From Diaphorobacter sp. HDW4B (GTDB taxonomy: Bacteria > Pseudomonadota > Gammaproteobacteria > Burkholderiales > Burkholderiaceae_C), in NCBI RefSeq assembly GCF_011305535.1, contig NZ_CP049905.1, forward strand, positions 4,958,001 to 5,022,000: DNA of 64,000 nt. The letters are read 5' to 3'. The translations under genes and the position numbers were made by a program. Below are positions 1 to 8,544 of this stretch, one piece after another. Below the pieces are notes generated by a model. That model worked only from the letters and a program-made list of their open reading frames with translations. It was not told the DNA's origin and did no database searches. Each line of letters opens with the position of its first letter. The stretch's first letter is position 1.

Positions 1-57
1 GAGCGCATGCAGGTGGATCCAGATACGGGCGAGATCATTGGGGGGCTGCACGAATGA
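1..57 (+). CDS. C-terminal end of a phage-type protein (partial)
   Basis: The first base is already inside an open frame that reads 18 residues (ending D-P-D-T-G-E-I-I-G-G-L-H-E) and stops with TGA at 55-57. The stop overlaps the next ATG (54-56) by the ATGA arrangement typical of translationally coupled phage genes. Too little is present to name the protein. It is taken as coding because of the coupling and because the frame is open from the window edge. Confidence 0.5.
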   Translation, partial: ERMQVDPDTGEIIGGLHE

Positions 58-497
58 AGCGTTCTGGATTCAAGCGCCCACAACGACCCGAGCGCGCGCC
101 GATCGTGCACAAACCGCTGGTCGTGCCGGTGGTGTACGCCGTCATTGACGACCAGGTGAGCGCCGCGCCGAAGTCCGCACCGGTGCGCAGCGAAGCATAT
201 CGACGGGCGGTGGCCGCGCTGCCGTGCATCGAATGCAAGGTGCCCGGCATCAGCCAGTGCGCACACGCGAACACAGGGAAGGGCGCGGGCATCAAGGCCA
301 GTGACCTCGACAGCTTCCCATTGTGCGCATGCCAACCGGGTCGACCGGGTTGCCACGCGAAGTTCGATCAGGGTGCGTTGTTCTCCAAGGCGGTCCGCCG
401 TCTGAAAGAGCCCGCATGGGTGAGCGACACGCAACGCAAGATTAAAGCACTGGGCCTTTGGCCCGAAGGAATTCCGTATCCACATGAGCAAGGGTGA
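54..497 (+). CDS. phage HNH-like / Ref- or DUF968-type zinc-binding protein
   Basis: A 147-residue protein. The N-terminal third is basic and proline-rich (starts M-K-R-S-G-F-K-R). Residues from about 59 carry an HNH-like metal pattern: C-I-E-C, then C-A-H, then P-L-C-A-C, then G-C-H, with the spacing seen in phage Ref/NinG/DUF968-type proteins, which are small nucleases or recombination accessory factors. Assignment to that broad group is by motif only; nuclease activity is inference. It starts inside the stop of the upstream gene and overlaps the next gene by 14 bases, so it belongs to a compact phage-style transcription unit. A prophage origin is likely because an integrase lies at 5721-6962. 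Confidence 0.55.
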   Translation: MKRSGFKRPQRPERAPIVHKPLVVPVVYAVIDDQVSAAPKSAPVRSEAYRRAVAALPCIECKVPGISQCAHANTGKGAGIKASDLDSFPLCACQPGRPGCHAKFDQGALFSKAVRRLKEPAWVSDTQRKIKALGLWPEGIPYPHEQG

Positions 498-993
498 CAG
501 GCCAATGACCACAGAACACATCTCCGAGAAGCGATCCAGCCGCGTGCAGGTGCTCGAAGCCGTGCATGCACTATACGAACAGGAAATGGAAGTCACCAGC
601 GCATCGATCGCGCGGCATACCGGCCTGAAGATGGTCACCATTGCGGACTGCCTCAAGGAATTGAAGGAGCGCGAGGAAATCTGGGCGCCAGAGCGCGGTG
701 TGTACCGGCCGGTTTTCAAGCATGAGCCCAGCCAGGCGGTCAGTGTCACGGTCACACCAACCGGGCACGTCAAGCTGGAGAAGGGCGACGTGGTGCTGGA
801 ACTGAACCCGCATGAGTGGCGCGTGCAGTTGGCACCGCTGGCGGCCGGGGCATCAGCGCAAACCGCCGTGATCGAGCACACCCAGCTGACCGTTCAACTG
901 GCAGATCAGCTTCGCAGGGTGCAGCGCCAAGTGGAAGGCCTCAAGGCGCTGCTGAAGGCCGATCCGAAGCAGGCGACGCTGATGCTTTTGTAA
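484..993 (+). CDS. phage winged-helix DNA-binding protein
   Basis: A 169-residue protein. Residues about 17-75 form a winged-helix/MarR-like fold: helix, helix with T-S-A-S-I-A-R-H-T-G-L, recognition helix V-T-I-A-D-C-L-K-E-L, and a wing around G-V-Y-R-P-V-F. The middle is beta-rich, and the C-terminus (about 125-165) is a heptad-like coiled coil (Q-L-A-D-Q-L-R-R-V-Q-R-Q-V). It overlaps the upstream gene by 14 bases. A second ATG at 505 would remove that overlap and is equally possible. The role is probably regulation or replication control in a prophage; no specific family is recognised. It is the last clear phage gene before the IPTL-CTERM gene on the other strand. Confidence 0.5.
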   Translation: MSKGDRPMTTEHISEKRSSRVQVLEAVHALYEQEMEVTSASIARHTGLKMVTIADCLKELKEREEIWAPERGVYRPVFKHEPSQAVSVTVTPTGHVKLEKGDVVLELNPHEWRVQLAPLAAGASAQTAVIEHTQLTVQLADQLRRVQRQVEGLKALLKADPKQATLMLL

Positions 994-1143
994 ACGTTAA
1001 ACAGCACCGCCCGTAGTGAGTTAGCAGGAGTCAGCGTCGGGTTGCTATGGAGCAAGTCTTCGCCGATATAAAAAAACTTGCGCGAGAAAGCCGCACGATC
1101 GAGCATGCGGACTTACTTTGCATCAGCGCGCAGGTCCCTCACG

Positions 1144-3936
1144 TCAATACTGTCGCAGTCGGCGTGCGACCACGGCCGCCAGCAGAATGCTCATCAGAAG
1201 TAGCGCCCATTGTTTTAATGTGGGCACAGGCACCGCATCGCTGGTAGAGACGGGACCCATGGTCAAAGTTAGGACAAATTGGTTGCCGTTTTGTGTGATG
1301 CTCGTCGGACCTTTCCACTCATAGCCATGTGGTACTGGTAAGGCAGATGCGTCGCTTTGCAGCGTCAGCGCACAGCTGCTGCCGGCAGGGACTAACGGTT
1401 GCGACGTGATGCTCAGTTGTCCGGTTGGTCCAACGGTTAGCGTGCCGGAAGCTGGGATTGCTGCTGCAGGTTTACAGGTCAGCGCGTACTCCAGAGTCTG
1501 ACCGATCAGCATACTAGGGAAGGTATTTGGCGCACCACGAATGGAACCGGTCACGCTTGCAATCGCTGGCGAAATGGCATTCCAGACGGCTGTCAGTGTT
1601 TGCTCGCCTGTGGCCGCATCTTCGGTAGCGGTTATGGTAGGCAATGCCGAGGCCAACATGTAACCACCGGATGTAGGTGTGGGGCCTGGCGTTGATGCGA
1701 ACTGAATGCCACATGAGTCACCTGCAGGAGCGGAGTGTGCAACGACTGCAGTACTGCTGTCGAAGTTCAGGTTTGCCACTGTGGGGGTGGGTGTCGCAGT
1801 GCAGTTAGTTAGCTCATAGCTTAGCGTCTGAGCGGCGAATTGGTTATTTCCACCATCAAGTCGAGCGATTACATTGATCTTTTTGGTCACCGATATCGCG
1901 ATGGATTCACTGTTGTTAGACAGCGTGACTTCGCCCTGACCGTTGGGCAATGAAATAACAGGGGACAGCACGAGCGAAGACACATTGGCTGGCACTTGGA
2001 ATGTCACAACGAAGTCAGCATATGGAGCTGATCCTGATGAAGGCTTGGCAGCGAGGGTGCAACTGGTTGGAGACGAACAGCCAAGGGGTGTGACGGATAC
2101 TAAGGTGGCACCCGCTGGTATCAGTTCCTGAATGATGGCATCTGTTGCTGGCGCTGTCTCGCTAAGGTTCTCCACTCGCACCGTATATGTAACCTGATCG
2201 CCTGGAGCATAGGTCGTGGCAGACGGAGGTGTGAGTATGGAGAGTTGGACCTCCGGAGACGTGCAAACTACTGCTGATTGAGCGAGGTTATTCGTTTGCC
2301 CCTGAGCCGTGGTGAACGTATTTGATGCAGCCCCTGGGGTGATAACGAGCTCACTTCTATTTATTGCAAGCTTGATGCAGGCGTTCGTGGCCGGATCGCT
2401 CGTATCTGTCCATCCTACAGGTAGTGTGATCGTGCAAGATTGTTGAAAGGGAACCTTGATGCCCGATACCTCAAAAGCGTCAGCAGCAGAGCCCCCGCCG
2501 GGAGTCACTACCGGAGAGATTGCTGCGCCGTTGAGATCTGTACAACTGGTGGTAGGCGTACCAATCAGACTCAAGTGGGCGGGTAGAGAGGCGCTGACAC
2601 GTCCAGCGCTGATGGACCCATCGATATTACTGGCAGCGTTTAAGGTTTCGTTCTTGACCTCCAATGTGATAGTGGCTTGCGGGCTGGCCAGCGTGACATT
2701 GCTGGCTGCGGGAGACGCCGCAATGGATGCCATTCCCCCGCATGCGCCGCCGGCCAATGCTGCTTTGGTAAAGGCTTGCCCAATGTTGCGTGGCGAACTG
2801 TTTGTGTTGACCGTGAAACTGGAGCCGATGAACGGCGATATATCTGTCACAGCGAAAAGACAGGTGCCTTGTCCGTTGAATACTTCAGCGGTTGGGAAAA
2901 AGATACCGTATGCCTGACTGCGAGGGTTCAATCCAACGGGGGTGTAGGTGATCAGATTGTCTTGTGTACGATAGAGAATATTGTTATAGGGCACATTATC
3001 GAGTGCCAAATAGTCTCCGCCAATAATGGAGGGTAATTGAGATTGAAATTCCGTGGCGTATGTCGACACGGTGGGCTGTCCTGCGAAATTGGCAGCTGTA
3101 TTCGCCAACATTGTGTTTGTGCCACTAAAAGTTCTTCCGACACCAATAGGTGGAGAGATGCTGGATGGTGTGGCTGCCCGCAGAATCATGTTGGAAAAAC
3201 GTTCTACGTTGGTCGAGTAGGCTCGGTTGCCGCCTGCGGTTTTGTCGCAGCATCCATCGATGAAATACAGGATAGCGTTTGGTCGCAGTTCAGGGTCCTG
3301 CATAACTTTTCGAAGCGCGAGGTAGGCATCGTCAGTCACTTTCATGTAAGTAGAGGCCACAATGATGAGGTCATAACGCCCACCCCCGATAGGGCGAAAA
3401 ACCGATGCCAGATTCTCCGGATCCAGTAACTCGGTCGAATTGGGGACGTACACCACATGCTCGTCACCTGAGGTCGTTCCATCAACTGAATTGACTGTAG
3501 TGCCAACTGCGGACAGCACACGTACACGATCGGTAGGAGTAACTGAGTAATTGGAGCTTGTCAGAGGTGTGTAGGTGGCGATCTTGTCCAGAACCGAGTA
3601 GGGCGCAGTAGGAGAAGTCTTGACCTTACGTATCGACAGAATGCCGCTCTTGTAAGTCACTTGGGGAGATCCAGCGACATATGCACTCCCGAACGCGCTT
3701 GCAACGTTATTTGAAGCGGCGACTGCTGCTAAGTCATAGTAAGGACCAGTCGCAGGTGTGTTGGGCCCCGAAGGTTGAAAGATAAAACTTTCTCCGGGAC
3801 GGCCCTCGTCTGTTGTGAGTACAAGAACCTTTGGGTTTGTTGTCTGCGCTACGGCGGCAGGCAATGAAATACTCCAAAGTGTCGCTAACCATACCCCCGT
3901 CAACACCCTATGTTTCCATTTCTCCAAATTTTTCAT
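1144..3936 (-). CDS. IPTL-CTERM exported surface protein with DUF11 and repeat domains
   Basis: A 930-residue protein. Residues 1-31 are a signal peptide (basic start, hydrophobic core, A-V-A-Q). About 32-420 is a domain I do not recognise. About 420-560 is Ig-like. About 565-680 resembles DUF11, with Y-A-P-G-D-Q-V-T-Y-T-V. Next come two tandem domains of about 100 residues, each with a pair of cysteines and a P-A-G-x-S-C motif (DUF5979-like). The last 30 residues are V-P-T-L-K-Q-W, a hydrophobic stretch and R-R-L-R-Q-Y, which is the IPTL-CTERM sorting signal. The gene starts at 3936 behind a GGGAGG ribosome site. The protein is probably secreted and membrane- or surface-anchored; its function is unknown. 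It lies between phage genes and an IS/integrase pair, so it is likely accessory. Confidence 0.8.
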   Translation of the reverse strand: MKNLEKWKHRVLTGVWLATLWSISLPAAVAQTTNPKVLVLTTDEGRPGESFIFQPSGPNTPATGPYYDLAAVAASNNVASAFGSAYVAGSPQVTYKSGILSIRKVKTSPTAPYSVLDKIATYTPLTSSNYSVTPTDRVRVLSAVGTTVNSVDGTTSGDEHVVYVPNSTELLDPENLASVFRPIGGGRYDLIIVASTYMKVTDDAYLALRKVMQDPELRPNAILYFIDGCCDKTAGGNRAYSTNVERFSNMILRAATPSSISPPIGVGRTFSGTNTMLANTAANFAGQPTVSTYATEFQSQLPSIIGGDYLALDNVPYNNILYRTQDNLITYTPVGLNPRSQAYGIFFPTAEVFNGQGTCLFAVTDISPFIGSSFTVNTNSSPRNIGQAFTKAALAGGACGGMASIAASPAASNVTLASPQATITLEVKNETLNAASNIDGSISAGRVSASLPAHLSLIGTPTTSCTDLNGAAISPVVTPGGGSAADAFEVSGIKVPFQQSCTITLPVGWTDTSDPATNACIKLAINRSELVITPGAASNTFTTAQGQTNNLAQSAVVCTSPEVQLSILTPPSATTYAPGDQVTYTVRVENLSETAPATDAIIQELIPAGATLVSVTPLGCSSPTSCTLAAKPSSGSAPYADFVVTFQVPANVSSLVLSPVISLPNGQGEVTLSNNSESIAISVTKKINVIARLDGGNNQFAAQTLSYELTNCTATPTPTVANLNFDSSTAVVAHSAPAGDSCGIQFASTPGPTPTSGGYMLASALPTITATEDAATGEQTLTAVWNAISPAIASVTGSIRGAPNTFPSMLIGQTLEYALTCKPAAAIPASGTLTVGPTGQLSITSQPLVPAGSSCALTLQSDASALPVPHGYEWKGPTSITQNGNQFVLTLTMGPVSTSDAVPVPTLKQWALLLMSILLAAVVARRLRQY

Positions 3937-4269
3937 TGCGAGCCTCCCTGGGAATGCCGATATCAGCGAGTTTGTAGATGCAACTTCCGATCAATCATCT
4001 TGGCGGAATTGTCTATATTAATTGATTTTTTCTATTTTTTGGGGTGGTGACAAGTGTTTTCGATGGGGCGGATTAGGGATAAGAAGTACGCAATTCGTTA
4101 TTCCCAACTCCTACAGCCTGTTGCGCCAATCTGAGCATGTATTGAAACAAGTAGGTCGTTGAACGATTTGCGCCCCCTCTAGGGTTGGTCACCCAACCGC
4201 CCGCCGGGAACAATTCCGGTCATGGCCTCCAAACTCGCAGGTAAATCGCCAGCATCTCCAGATACCAAA
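3937..4269. other. 333-bp gap upstream of the IPTL-CTERM gene
   Basis: No convincing gene. The part next to 3936 is AT-rich and presumably holds the promoter of the minus-strand gene; the ribosome site lies at about 3943-3952. A perfect 7-bp hairpin (GGGTTGG, loop TCA, CCCAACC) lies at 4182-4198 without a T-run, so it is not a typical terminator. The right side abuts the left end of the IS5-family element. Confidence 0.4.
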
Positions 4270-5541
4270 GGGAACCTCTCACAACCGGCGATTCCCCAGT
4301 CGCCCACTCCGCATGGCGAGCAGATTGCTCATTGACTGGTTTGTTCAACGCAGATTTGGGTCATTTCGGGCCCATTGCGCCCCCGACTCTCAGGCCTTCG
4401 CCGTTTGCAGGCGCACCGGTCTCTTTGAGCTCGCTGTTTTGAAGAACGGATCGACCTTGTTTTCAAGGAACGACGCCAGGCGCTTCAAGTTGTAGCACGC
4501 AACCATCATCGTCATGACCGTGGTGGCTCTGGTCTGTCCAATCGTGCGCACGAACTTGCCGCCCATGTGACGGATGCCTGCAAACACGTGCTCGACACGC
4601 GCCCGTCGCTTGGCAATGCGTTGATTGCGTCGCTCCTGGCATTCGCTGAGCGGCTGCTTCGCTTTGGCTTTGCGCTGGATGCCATCTTTGAAGCCCAGCA
4701 CCTTGAGCATCTTGATGCGCTGAGCGCTCGGGTAGGCCTTGTCGGCATTGACCTCTTTGCCGGTGTTCTTCATATCCAGCACTTCATCGAAGTGGTGCCC
4801 GTCGTGCTCGCTCGCTGTCCCCGTGGCCACGCCCCGGATGAAGCCGTGTTTGTGATCGACGCTCACACTCAGCTTGTAGCCAAAGTAGCGCTTGCCGTGC
4901 TTCTTGGTGTGGGTGGCATCGATGTCTTTTTGCCGATCTTTGGCATCACTCCATTCAGGTCTTTGGCCGTTGGAGAGTTGCTCGCGTTCGCCCTTGTTCA
5001 TGCGTTGGCGCGGTGCTGGCACCAAGGTCGCATCGATGGCCTGACCACCGCGCGCGATGTAGCCATGACGATGCAATTGCTCGTCCACGCCATGCAGCAA
5101 AGCCGTGGCTCCATCCACGCCCAGGCGCTCGCCAAAGCGCCAGATGGTGTTGCGGTCCGGAACGTTCATCGAGTCTTGCAGCAAACAAAATCGCTGGTAG
5201 CTCATGCGGTCAAGCAGTTGATATTCCATCTGCTCGTCCGAGAGGTTGTAGAGCCTCTTCAGGACCATCACCCGTACCATGACCTCAGTGGGATAGGCCG
5301 GACGACCACCCTTGCGCCCATCACTGCGCTCGATGATTCCATCGACCAGACGGGCCAGCGCGGTGAAGTCGATGTGCTGCGCAATGACTTGCAGCGGATC
5401 GCCCACTTCATCGATCTTGCGCTTGCGGGAGGCTTCGGCGAACAGGTCGAACTTCAGGGCACTGCGGGGGGTGATCATGCTGCGAATTTACTGCATCAGA
5501 TGACGTGAGTCAGCGACGTCGGGAGGTTTTGAGAGGTTCCC
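4270..5541 (-). mobile_element. IS5-family insertion sequence, complete
   Basis: The element is bounded by GGGAACCTCTCA at the left (4270) and its inverse, ending GAGAGGTTCCC, at the right (5541). Similarity between the ends continues imperfectly for about 15 further bases. It holds one intact transposase gene on the minus strand. I see no matching target duplication: the left flank ends CAAA and the right flank begins CTCT. Either the ends are placed a few bases off, or the insertion has recombined. A related end lies at 20861-20938. Confidence 0.75.
4390..5478 (-). CDS. IS5-family transposase
   Basis: A 362-residue protein of usual length for IS5-group transposases. The N-terminal domain has G-G-R-P-A-Y-P-T-E-V-M-V-R-V and N-L-S-D-E-Q-M-E-Y-Q-L-L-D-R, typical of the IS5 DUF772 region. 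The DDE catalytic core is visible: Asp in A-I-D-A-T-L-V, Asp in N-A-D-K-A-Y, and Glu in R-A-R-V-E-H-V-F-A-G. The ORF starts at 5478, about 60 bases inside the right inverted repeat, and appears intact, so the element may be active. Confidence 0.9.
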   Translation of the reverse strand: MITPRSALKFDLFAEASRKRKIDEVGDPLQVIAQHIDFTALARLVDGIIERSDGRKGGRPAYPTEVMVRVMVLKRLYNLSDEQMEYQLLDRMSYQRFCLLQDSMNVPDRNTIWRFGERLGVDGATALLHGVDEQLHRHGYIARGGQAIDATLVPAPRQRMNKGEREQLSNGQRPEWSDAKDRQKDIDATHTKKHGKRYFGYKLSVSVDHKHGFIRGVATGTASEHDGHHFDEVLDMKNTGKEVNADKAYPSAQRIKMLKVLGFKDGIQRKAKAKQPLSECQERRNQRIAKRRARVEHVFAGIRHMGGKFVRTIGQTRATTVMTMMVACYNLKRLASFLENKVDPFFKTASSKRPVRLQTAKA

Positions 5542-5720
5542 CTCTTGCGCTCTATACGAGGCTGGGAGGAAATCTACTGCCAAATGCCATTGCGGCATCC
5601 TATACGTTACGAAAGATGAAGATCTTTCGCCTTTACGGCCTTTCTATGTGGCGTTCTGTATCAACAGCTAATGCCAATTCAGCATTAGCTTCACTGCCAC
5701 AAGGCTCTGCGAAGACGGCG

Positions 5721-6962
5721 TCAGTCTACTTGGGTCGATTTGAATGAGTCAAGCAATTTTGCAAATTGCCCTTGAGCGTTGCCGCAGAAGTCGGCCCAGT
5801 CATTCATCAGATGTCTGCGCTTCTCCAGAGCATCACCGCGCCGGTACGCGGCCTCCACTTTGTTGCTGAGAACGTGTGCCAAGGCTTGCTCGGCCAACTC
5901 CCGAGGATAGTTCGTCTTTTCTCCCGCCCAGTCTCGGAAGGTGGAGCGAAATCCATGGGGTACTGCATCCATTTTCATGCGCCGCATCACCGCTGTGATG
6001 GACATGTCGGATAGCGGCTGCTCCTTTGTGCCGGGAAAAACCAAATCACTGTTAGGAAGAAGAGGGGTGTGGCTGAGTAGTCTGAGGGCTGCGCCGGATA
6101 GAGGAACCCGGTGCTCGGCTCCAGCCTTCATCCTATGGGCTGGTATCGTCCATACGGCTTTTTTGAGATCTATTTCGGACCACGTTGCGCCTCTCACTTC
6201 TCCTGAGCGGGCAGCAGTCAGAATCAAGAACTCCAAGGCGCGCGCAGCAATACCTGCACGAGAGCGCAGATTCTGCATGAAGGCAGGCATTTCCTCGATC
6301 TGGATTGCGCGATGGTGCTCCACCTTTTGAATCTTGGAGGGCGCTGCCAGTATTTTGTCGAGGTGACCTTTCCAGCGGGCCGGGTTCTCACCGCTGCGGT
6401 ACTTGCGCACGGTTGCCCAGTCCAGGATGGATTCAATGCGGCCGCGCAGCCGGCTAGCGGTTTCATTTTTGCTGCTCCAGATGGGCTCCAGGCAAGCGAG
6501 CACATGAGGCAAATCGATGAGCGAGACCGCCAACTGCCCGAGATGTGGAGTGGCGTAGGTCTCCAAGGTGTTTTCCCATTGCTGGCGGTGTTTGGCATTC
6601 TTCCATTCGGAAGACTTGGCCTTGAGGAACTCTTCGGCGCACCAACTGAAGGTTTTTTCGCTAGCGGCTTGGGCTTGCAAGACGCTGCGCTGCTGTTTGC
6701 GAGGTGCCACCGGGTCATGTCCTCCACGGATACTTTCGTGAAGCTTCCAAGCACGCTCTCGTGCCTCGGCCAGAGTGACTGCAGGGTAGGCGCCCAGGCC
6801 AATATCCTTGCGTTTGTCCCCGACCTGCACTCGCAGCACCCAGCCCCGATGTCCCGCAGAAATGCGAAGGTGCAACCCGGCGATACCGCCAACGGCATAT
6901 CTTCCTTCCGTTTTGAGGGCGGCGACCGCACGGTCCGAGAGTTGCTTGGCGATCTTGGGCAT
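5721..6962 (-). CDS. P4-type tyrosine integrase (DUF4102 N-terminus)
   Basis: A 413-residue site-specific recombinase. Residues about 1-90 are the arm-binding DUF4102 domain (S-D-R-A-V-A-A-L-K, G-L-H-L-R-I, G-L-G-A-Y-P-A-V-T-L-A-E-A-R). A core-binding SAM-like domain follows. The C-terminal catalytic domain keeps Arg in A-R-S-G-E-V-R-G-A-T-W, the His-x2-Arg box in H-G-F-R-S-T-F-R-D-W, and the terminal Tyr in V-E-A-A-Y-R-R. Such enzymes integrate prophages and genomic islands, often at RNA genes. It is read away from the conserved operon at 7390, so its attachment site is expected near 6963-7300 or beyond the left edge. The gene is intact. Confidence 0.9.
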   Translation of the reverse strand: MPKIAKQLSDRAVAALKTEGRYAVGGIAGLHLRISAGHRGWVLRVQVGDKRKDIGLGAYPAVTLAEARERAWKLHESIRGGHDPVAPRKQQRSVLQAQAASEKTFSWCAEEFLKAKSSEWKNAKHRQQWENTLETYATPHLGQLAVSLIDLPHVLACLEPIWSSKNETASRLRGRIESILDWATVRKYRSGENPARWKGHLDKILAAPSKIQKVEHHRAIQIEEMPAFMQNLRSRAGIAARALEFLILTAARSGEVRGATWSEIDLKKAVWTIPAHRMKAGAEHRVPLSGAALRLLSHTPLLPNSDLVFPGTKEQPLSDMSITAVMRRMKMDAVPHGFRSTFRDWAGEKTNYPRELAEQALAHVLSNKVEAAYRRGDALEKRRHLMNDWADFCGNAQGQFAKLLDSFKSTQVD

Positions 6963-7389
6963 GATGGGGAAATTTTACAGCAAATCTGTCCCACATTGCG
7001 CCCACATAAAGCATTGGGTTTGATGGAATTGATTTGAACTATATTGGACTAAAATCCAAAAAATATCTATAAATATCAATGACGTATTGGTTTTTCATGG
7101 GCTGCTTTAAACTGCCTTTTGGCGGACGCCCTCTCCGCCAAATACAAGCCCAAGCAGTTTTCTGCTTGGGCTTTTTTTGTTTTTGCTTCGGGGGTTGGCT
7201 TCGTTGACGACCATGCCCACGAACGCGCCGAGCGGCCCTCACCGATCTGACTGACGCAGCCTCTCGCCTGCAACAAAACTGTCATCAATCTTTCGTATAA
7301 GGAGTTCCAAGGAACTGCAACAGAAAGATCTGAGACGTGTTTGTGAGTGATTTCATCTCGTTTACCGCCACCCGCTCGGGAGCCTTGCA
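6963..7389. other. 427-bp gap between integrase and the TelA operon
   Basis: No gene is supported here. It contains two consecutive stem-loops (7119-7141 and 7146-7178) described separately, and short repeats near 7302-7316 (AGTTCC AA GGAACT) just ahead of the next operon. It is a candidate location for the attachment site of the integrase and for the promoter of the 7390 operon, but neither can be fixed by eye. No tRNA-like fold was found on either strand. Confidence 0.4.
7119..7178 (+). terminator. double stem-loop ending in a strong intrinsic terminator (possible sRNA 3' end)
   Basis: The first stem, TTGGCGGA / TCCGCCAA with a 7-base loop, is at 7119-7141. The second stem, AAGCCCAAGCAG / CTGCTTGGGCTT with a TTTT loop, is at 7146-7173 and runs straight into seven T residues. 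Reading plus-strand, this is a textbook Rho-independent terminator, yet no gene on the plus strand ends just upstream. It may be the end of a small RNA or of a gene lost when the island inserted. Confidence 0.7.
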
Positions 7390-8499
7390 ATGATCGCGCG
7401 GCGGGCATTGGCACTGGGTTTGGCGGCATTGCTGCTGGCGGGCGTTGGCGGTGGGGTCTGGTATTCGCGCACCGCGCTGGTGAGCAACCAGCAGGCGCAA
7501 CTGACGCAGCAGCAGGCCGTTGTCGCACGTGGGTTGATTGGTTCGGAAAAAGAACCGTTCTTTCAGGATGAACGGGTGCGCGCGGTGCTGGCTCGCCATG
7601 GCGTGACGGTGAATGTTCAGAAGGCGGGCTCGCGCAGCATCGCCAACAGCTACGACGCCAAGCAGTTCGATTTCGGTTTTCCTTCGGGCGCACCGGCCGC
7701 CGCGCAGCTCAAGGCGGCTGCGAAGGCGTCGAATGTCTACACCCCTTTCTACACCCCCATCGTCTTGGCGAGCTGGAAGCCGATTGCCGAGATCTTGATG
7801 GCCAATGGCATCGTGAGCAAGCGGGACGATTTCTACTACGTGATCGATCTTCCGGCCTTGTTGCAACTGGCGGAGAAGGGCGCGCGCTGGCGCGATCTCA
7901 AGGATTCCGCTGCGTTCTCCACCGGCAAGGCTGTGCTGCCCGCCAGCACGGATGTGCGCAGTTCCAACAGTGCCGCCATGTATCTGGCACTTGCAAGCTA
8001 TGTGCTCAACGGACAGCAGGTCGTGCAAAGCCAGAGCGATCTGGATCGCGTGCTGCCGCTCGTCGCGCCGCTGTTCCTGAGGCAGGGCTTTCAGGAGAGT
8101 TCGTCGGCCGGTCCGTTTGAAGACTATCTCGCGCTGGGCATGGGCAAAGCGCCGCTGCTGGTGGCTTACGAATCGCAGCTCGTGGAGTTCTGGCTCAAGC
8201 ATCCACAGCGCAAGAACAGCGACATGGTGATGCTCTACCCGCAGCCCACGCTGTATTCCAAACATGTGCTCGTGCCATTCACGCCTGCGGGGGATCGCGT
8301 GGGGCAGTTGCTTGAATCCGACCCCGAGTTGCGCACGCTGGCGCAGGAATATGGCTTTCGCACTGGTGGCAATACGCATGGCCCTGAGCTGTGGGCCAAG
8401 CAGGGCGTGCGTGCGCCGGAGCAACTGGTCGATGTGATCGAGCCACCCAGTCAGGAGTGGCTGGAGCGAATGATCGTGAACATCGAGCAGCGGTTTTGA
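7390..8499 (+). CDS. exported periplasmic-binding-like protein of the TelA/VWA operon
   Basis: A 369-residue protein. Residues 1-25 form one hydrophobic N-terminal segment (A-L-A-L-G-L-A-A-L-L-L-A-G-V-G-G-G) acting as signal peptide or anchor. The rest has the look of a type 2 periplasmic binding fold: F-D-F-G-F-P-S-G near residue 97 and later V-Y-T-P-F-Y-T-P-I-V, which resembles solute-binding proteins probing a ligand cleft. I do not recognise a named family. It is followed after 45 bases by telA and then by a lipoprotein that also has a solute-binding-like half, so two paralogous folds sit in one operon. A role in sensing or an envelope complex is inference. Confidence 0.75.
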   Translation: MIARRALALGLAALLLAGVGGGVWYSRTALVSNQQAQLTQQQAVVARGLIGSEKEPFFQDERVRAVLARHGVTVNVQKAGSRSIANSYDAKQFDFGFPSGAPAAAQLKAAAKASNVYTPFYTPIVLASWKPIAEILMANGIVSKRDDFYYVIDLPALLQLAEKGARWRDLKDSAAFSTGKAVLPASTDVRSSNSAAMYLALASYVLNGQQVVQSQSDLDRVLPLVAPLFLRQGFQESSSAGPFEDYLALGMGKAPLLVAYESQLVEFWLKHPQRKNSDMVMLYPQPTLYSKHVLVPFTPAGDRVGQLLESDPELRTLAQEYGFRTGGNTHGPELWAKQGVRAPEQLVDVIEPPSQEWLERMIVNIEQRF

Positions 8500-8544
8500 C
8501 GACGATGTCTGCAAGCCGTTTCTCGCTTTATTGAAGGACTTATC

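Larger units (their letters stand above)
1..7000. mobile_element. prophage or genomic-island margin
   Basis: Phage-type coupled genes (1-993), an accessory exported protein, an IS element and a P4-type integrase are all confined to the left 7 kb, followed by housekeeping-like genes. This is how one end of an integrated element looks. The right boundary is placed just upstream of the integrase start by inference; no direct repeat could be matched because the other end is outside the window. Confidence 0.45.

Noticed and set aside
1047-1247. Small plus-strand frame starting M-E-Q-V-F-A-D-I-K-K-L
   Set aside because: Its first 32 codons might be a truncated phage gene, but the rest overlaps the IPTL-CTERM gene antisense and no ribosome site is well placed.
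4182-4198. Hairpin as a terminator
   Set aside because: Perfect 7-bp stem but no T-run on either side.
5542-5720. Plus-strand frame across the IS end and integrase 3' end
   Set aside because: It spans the inverted repeat and the integrase C-terminus antisense, with no motif.
6963-7389. tRNA or tmRNA end as integrase attachment site
   Set aside because: No T-loop-like sequence or cloverleaf could be found on either strand.
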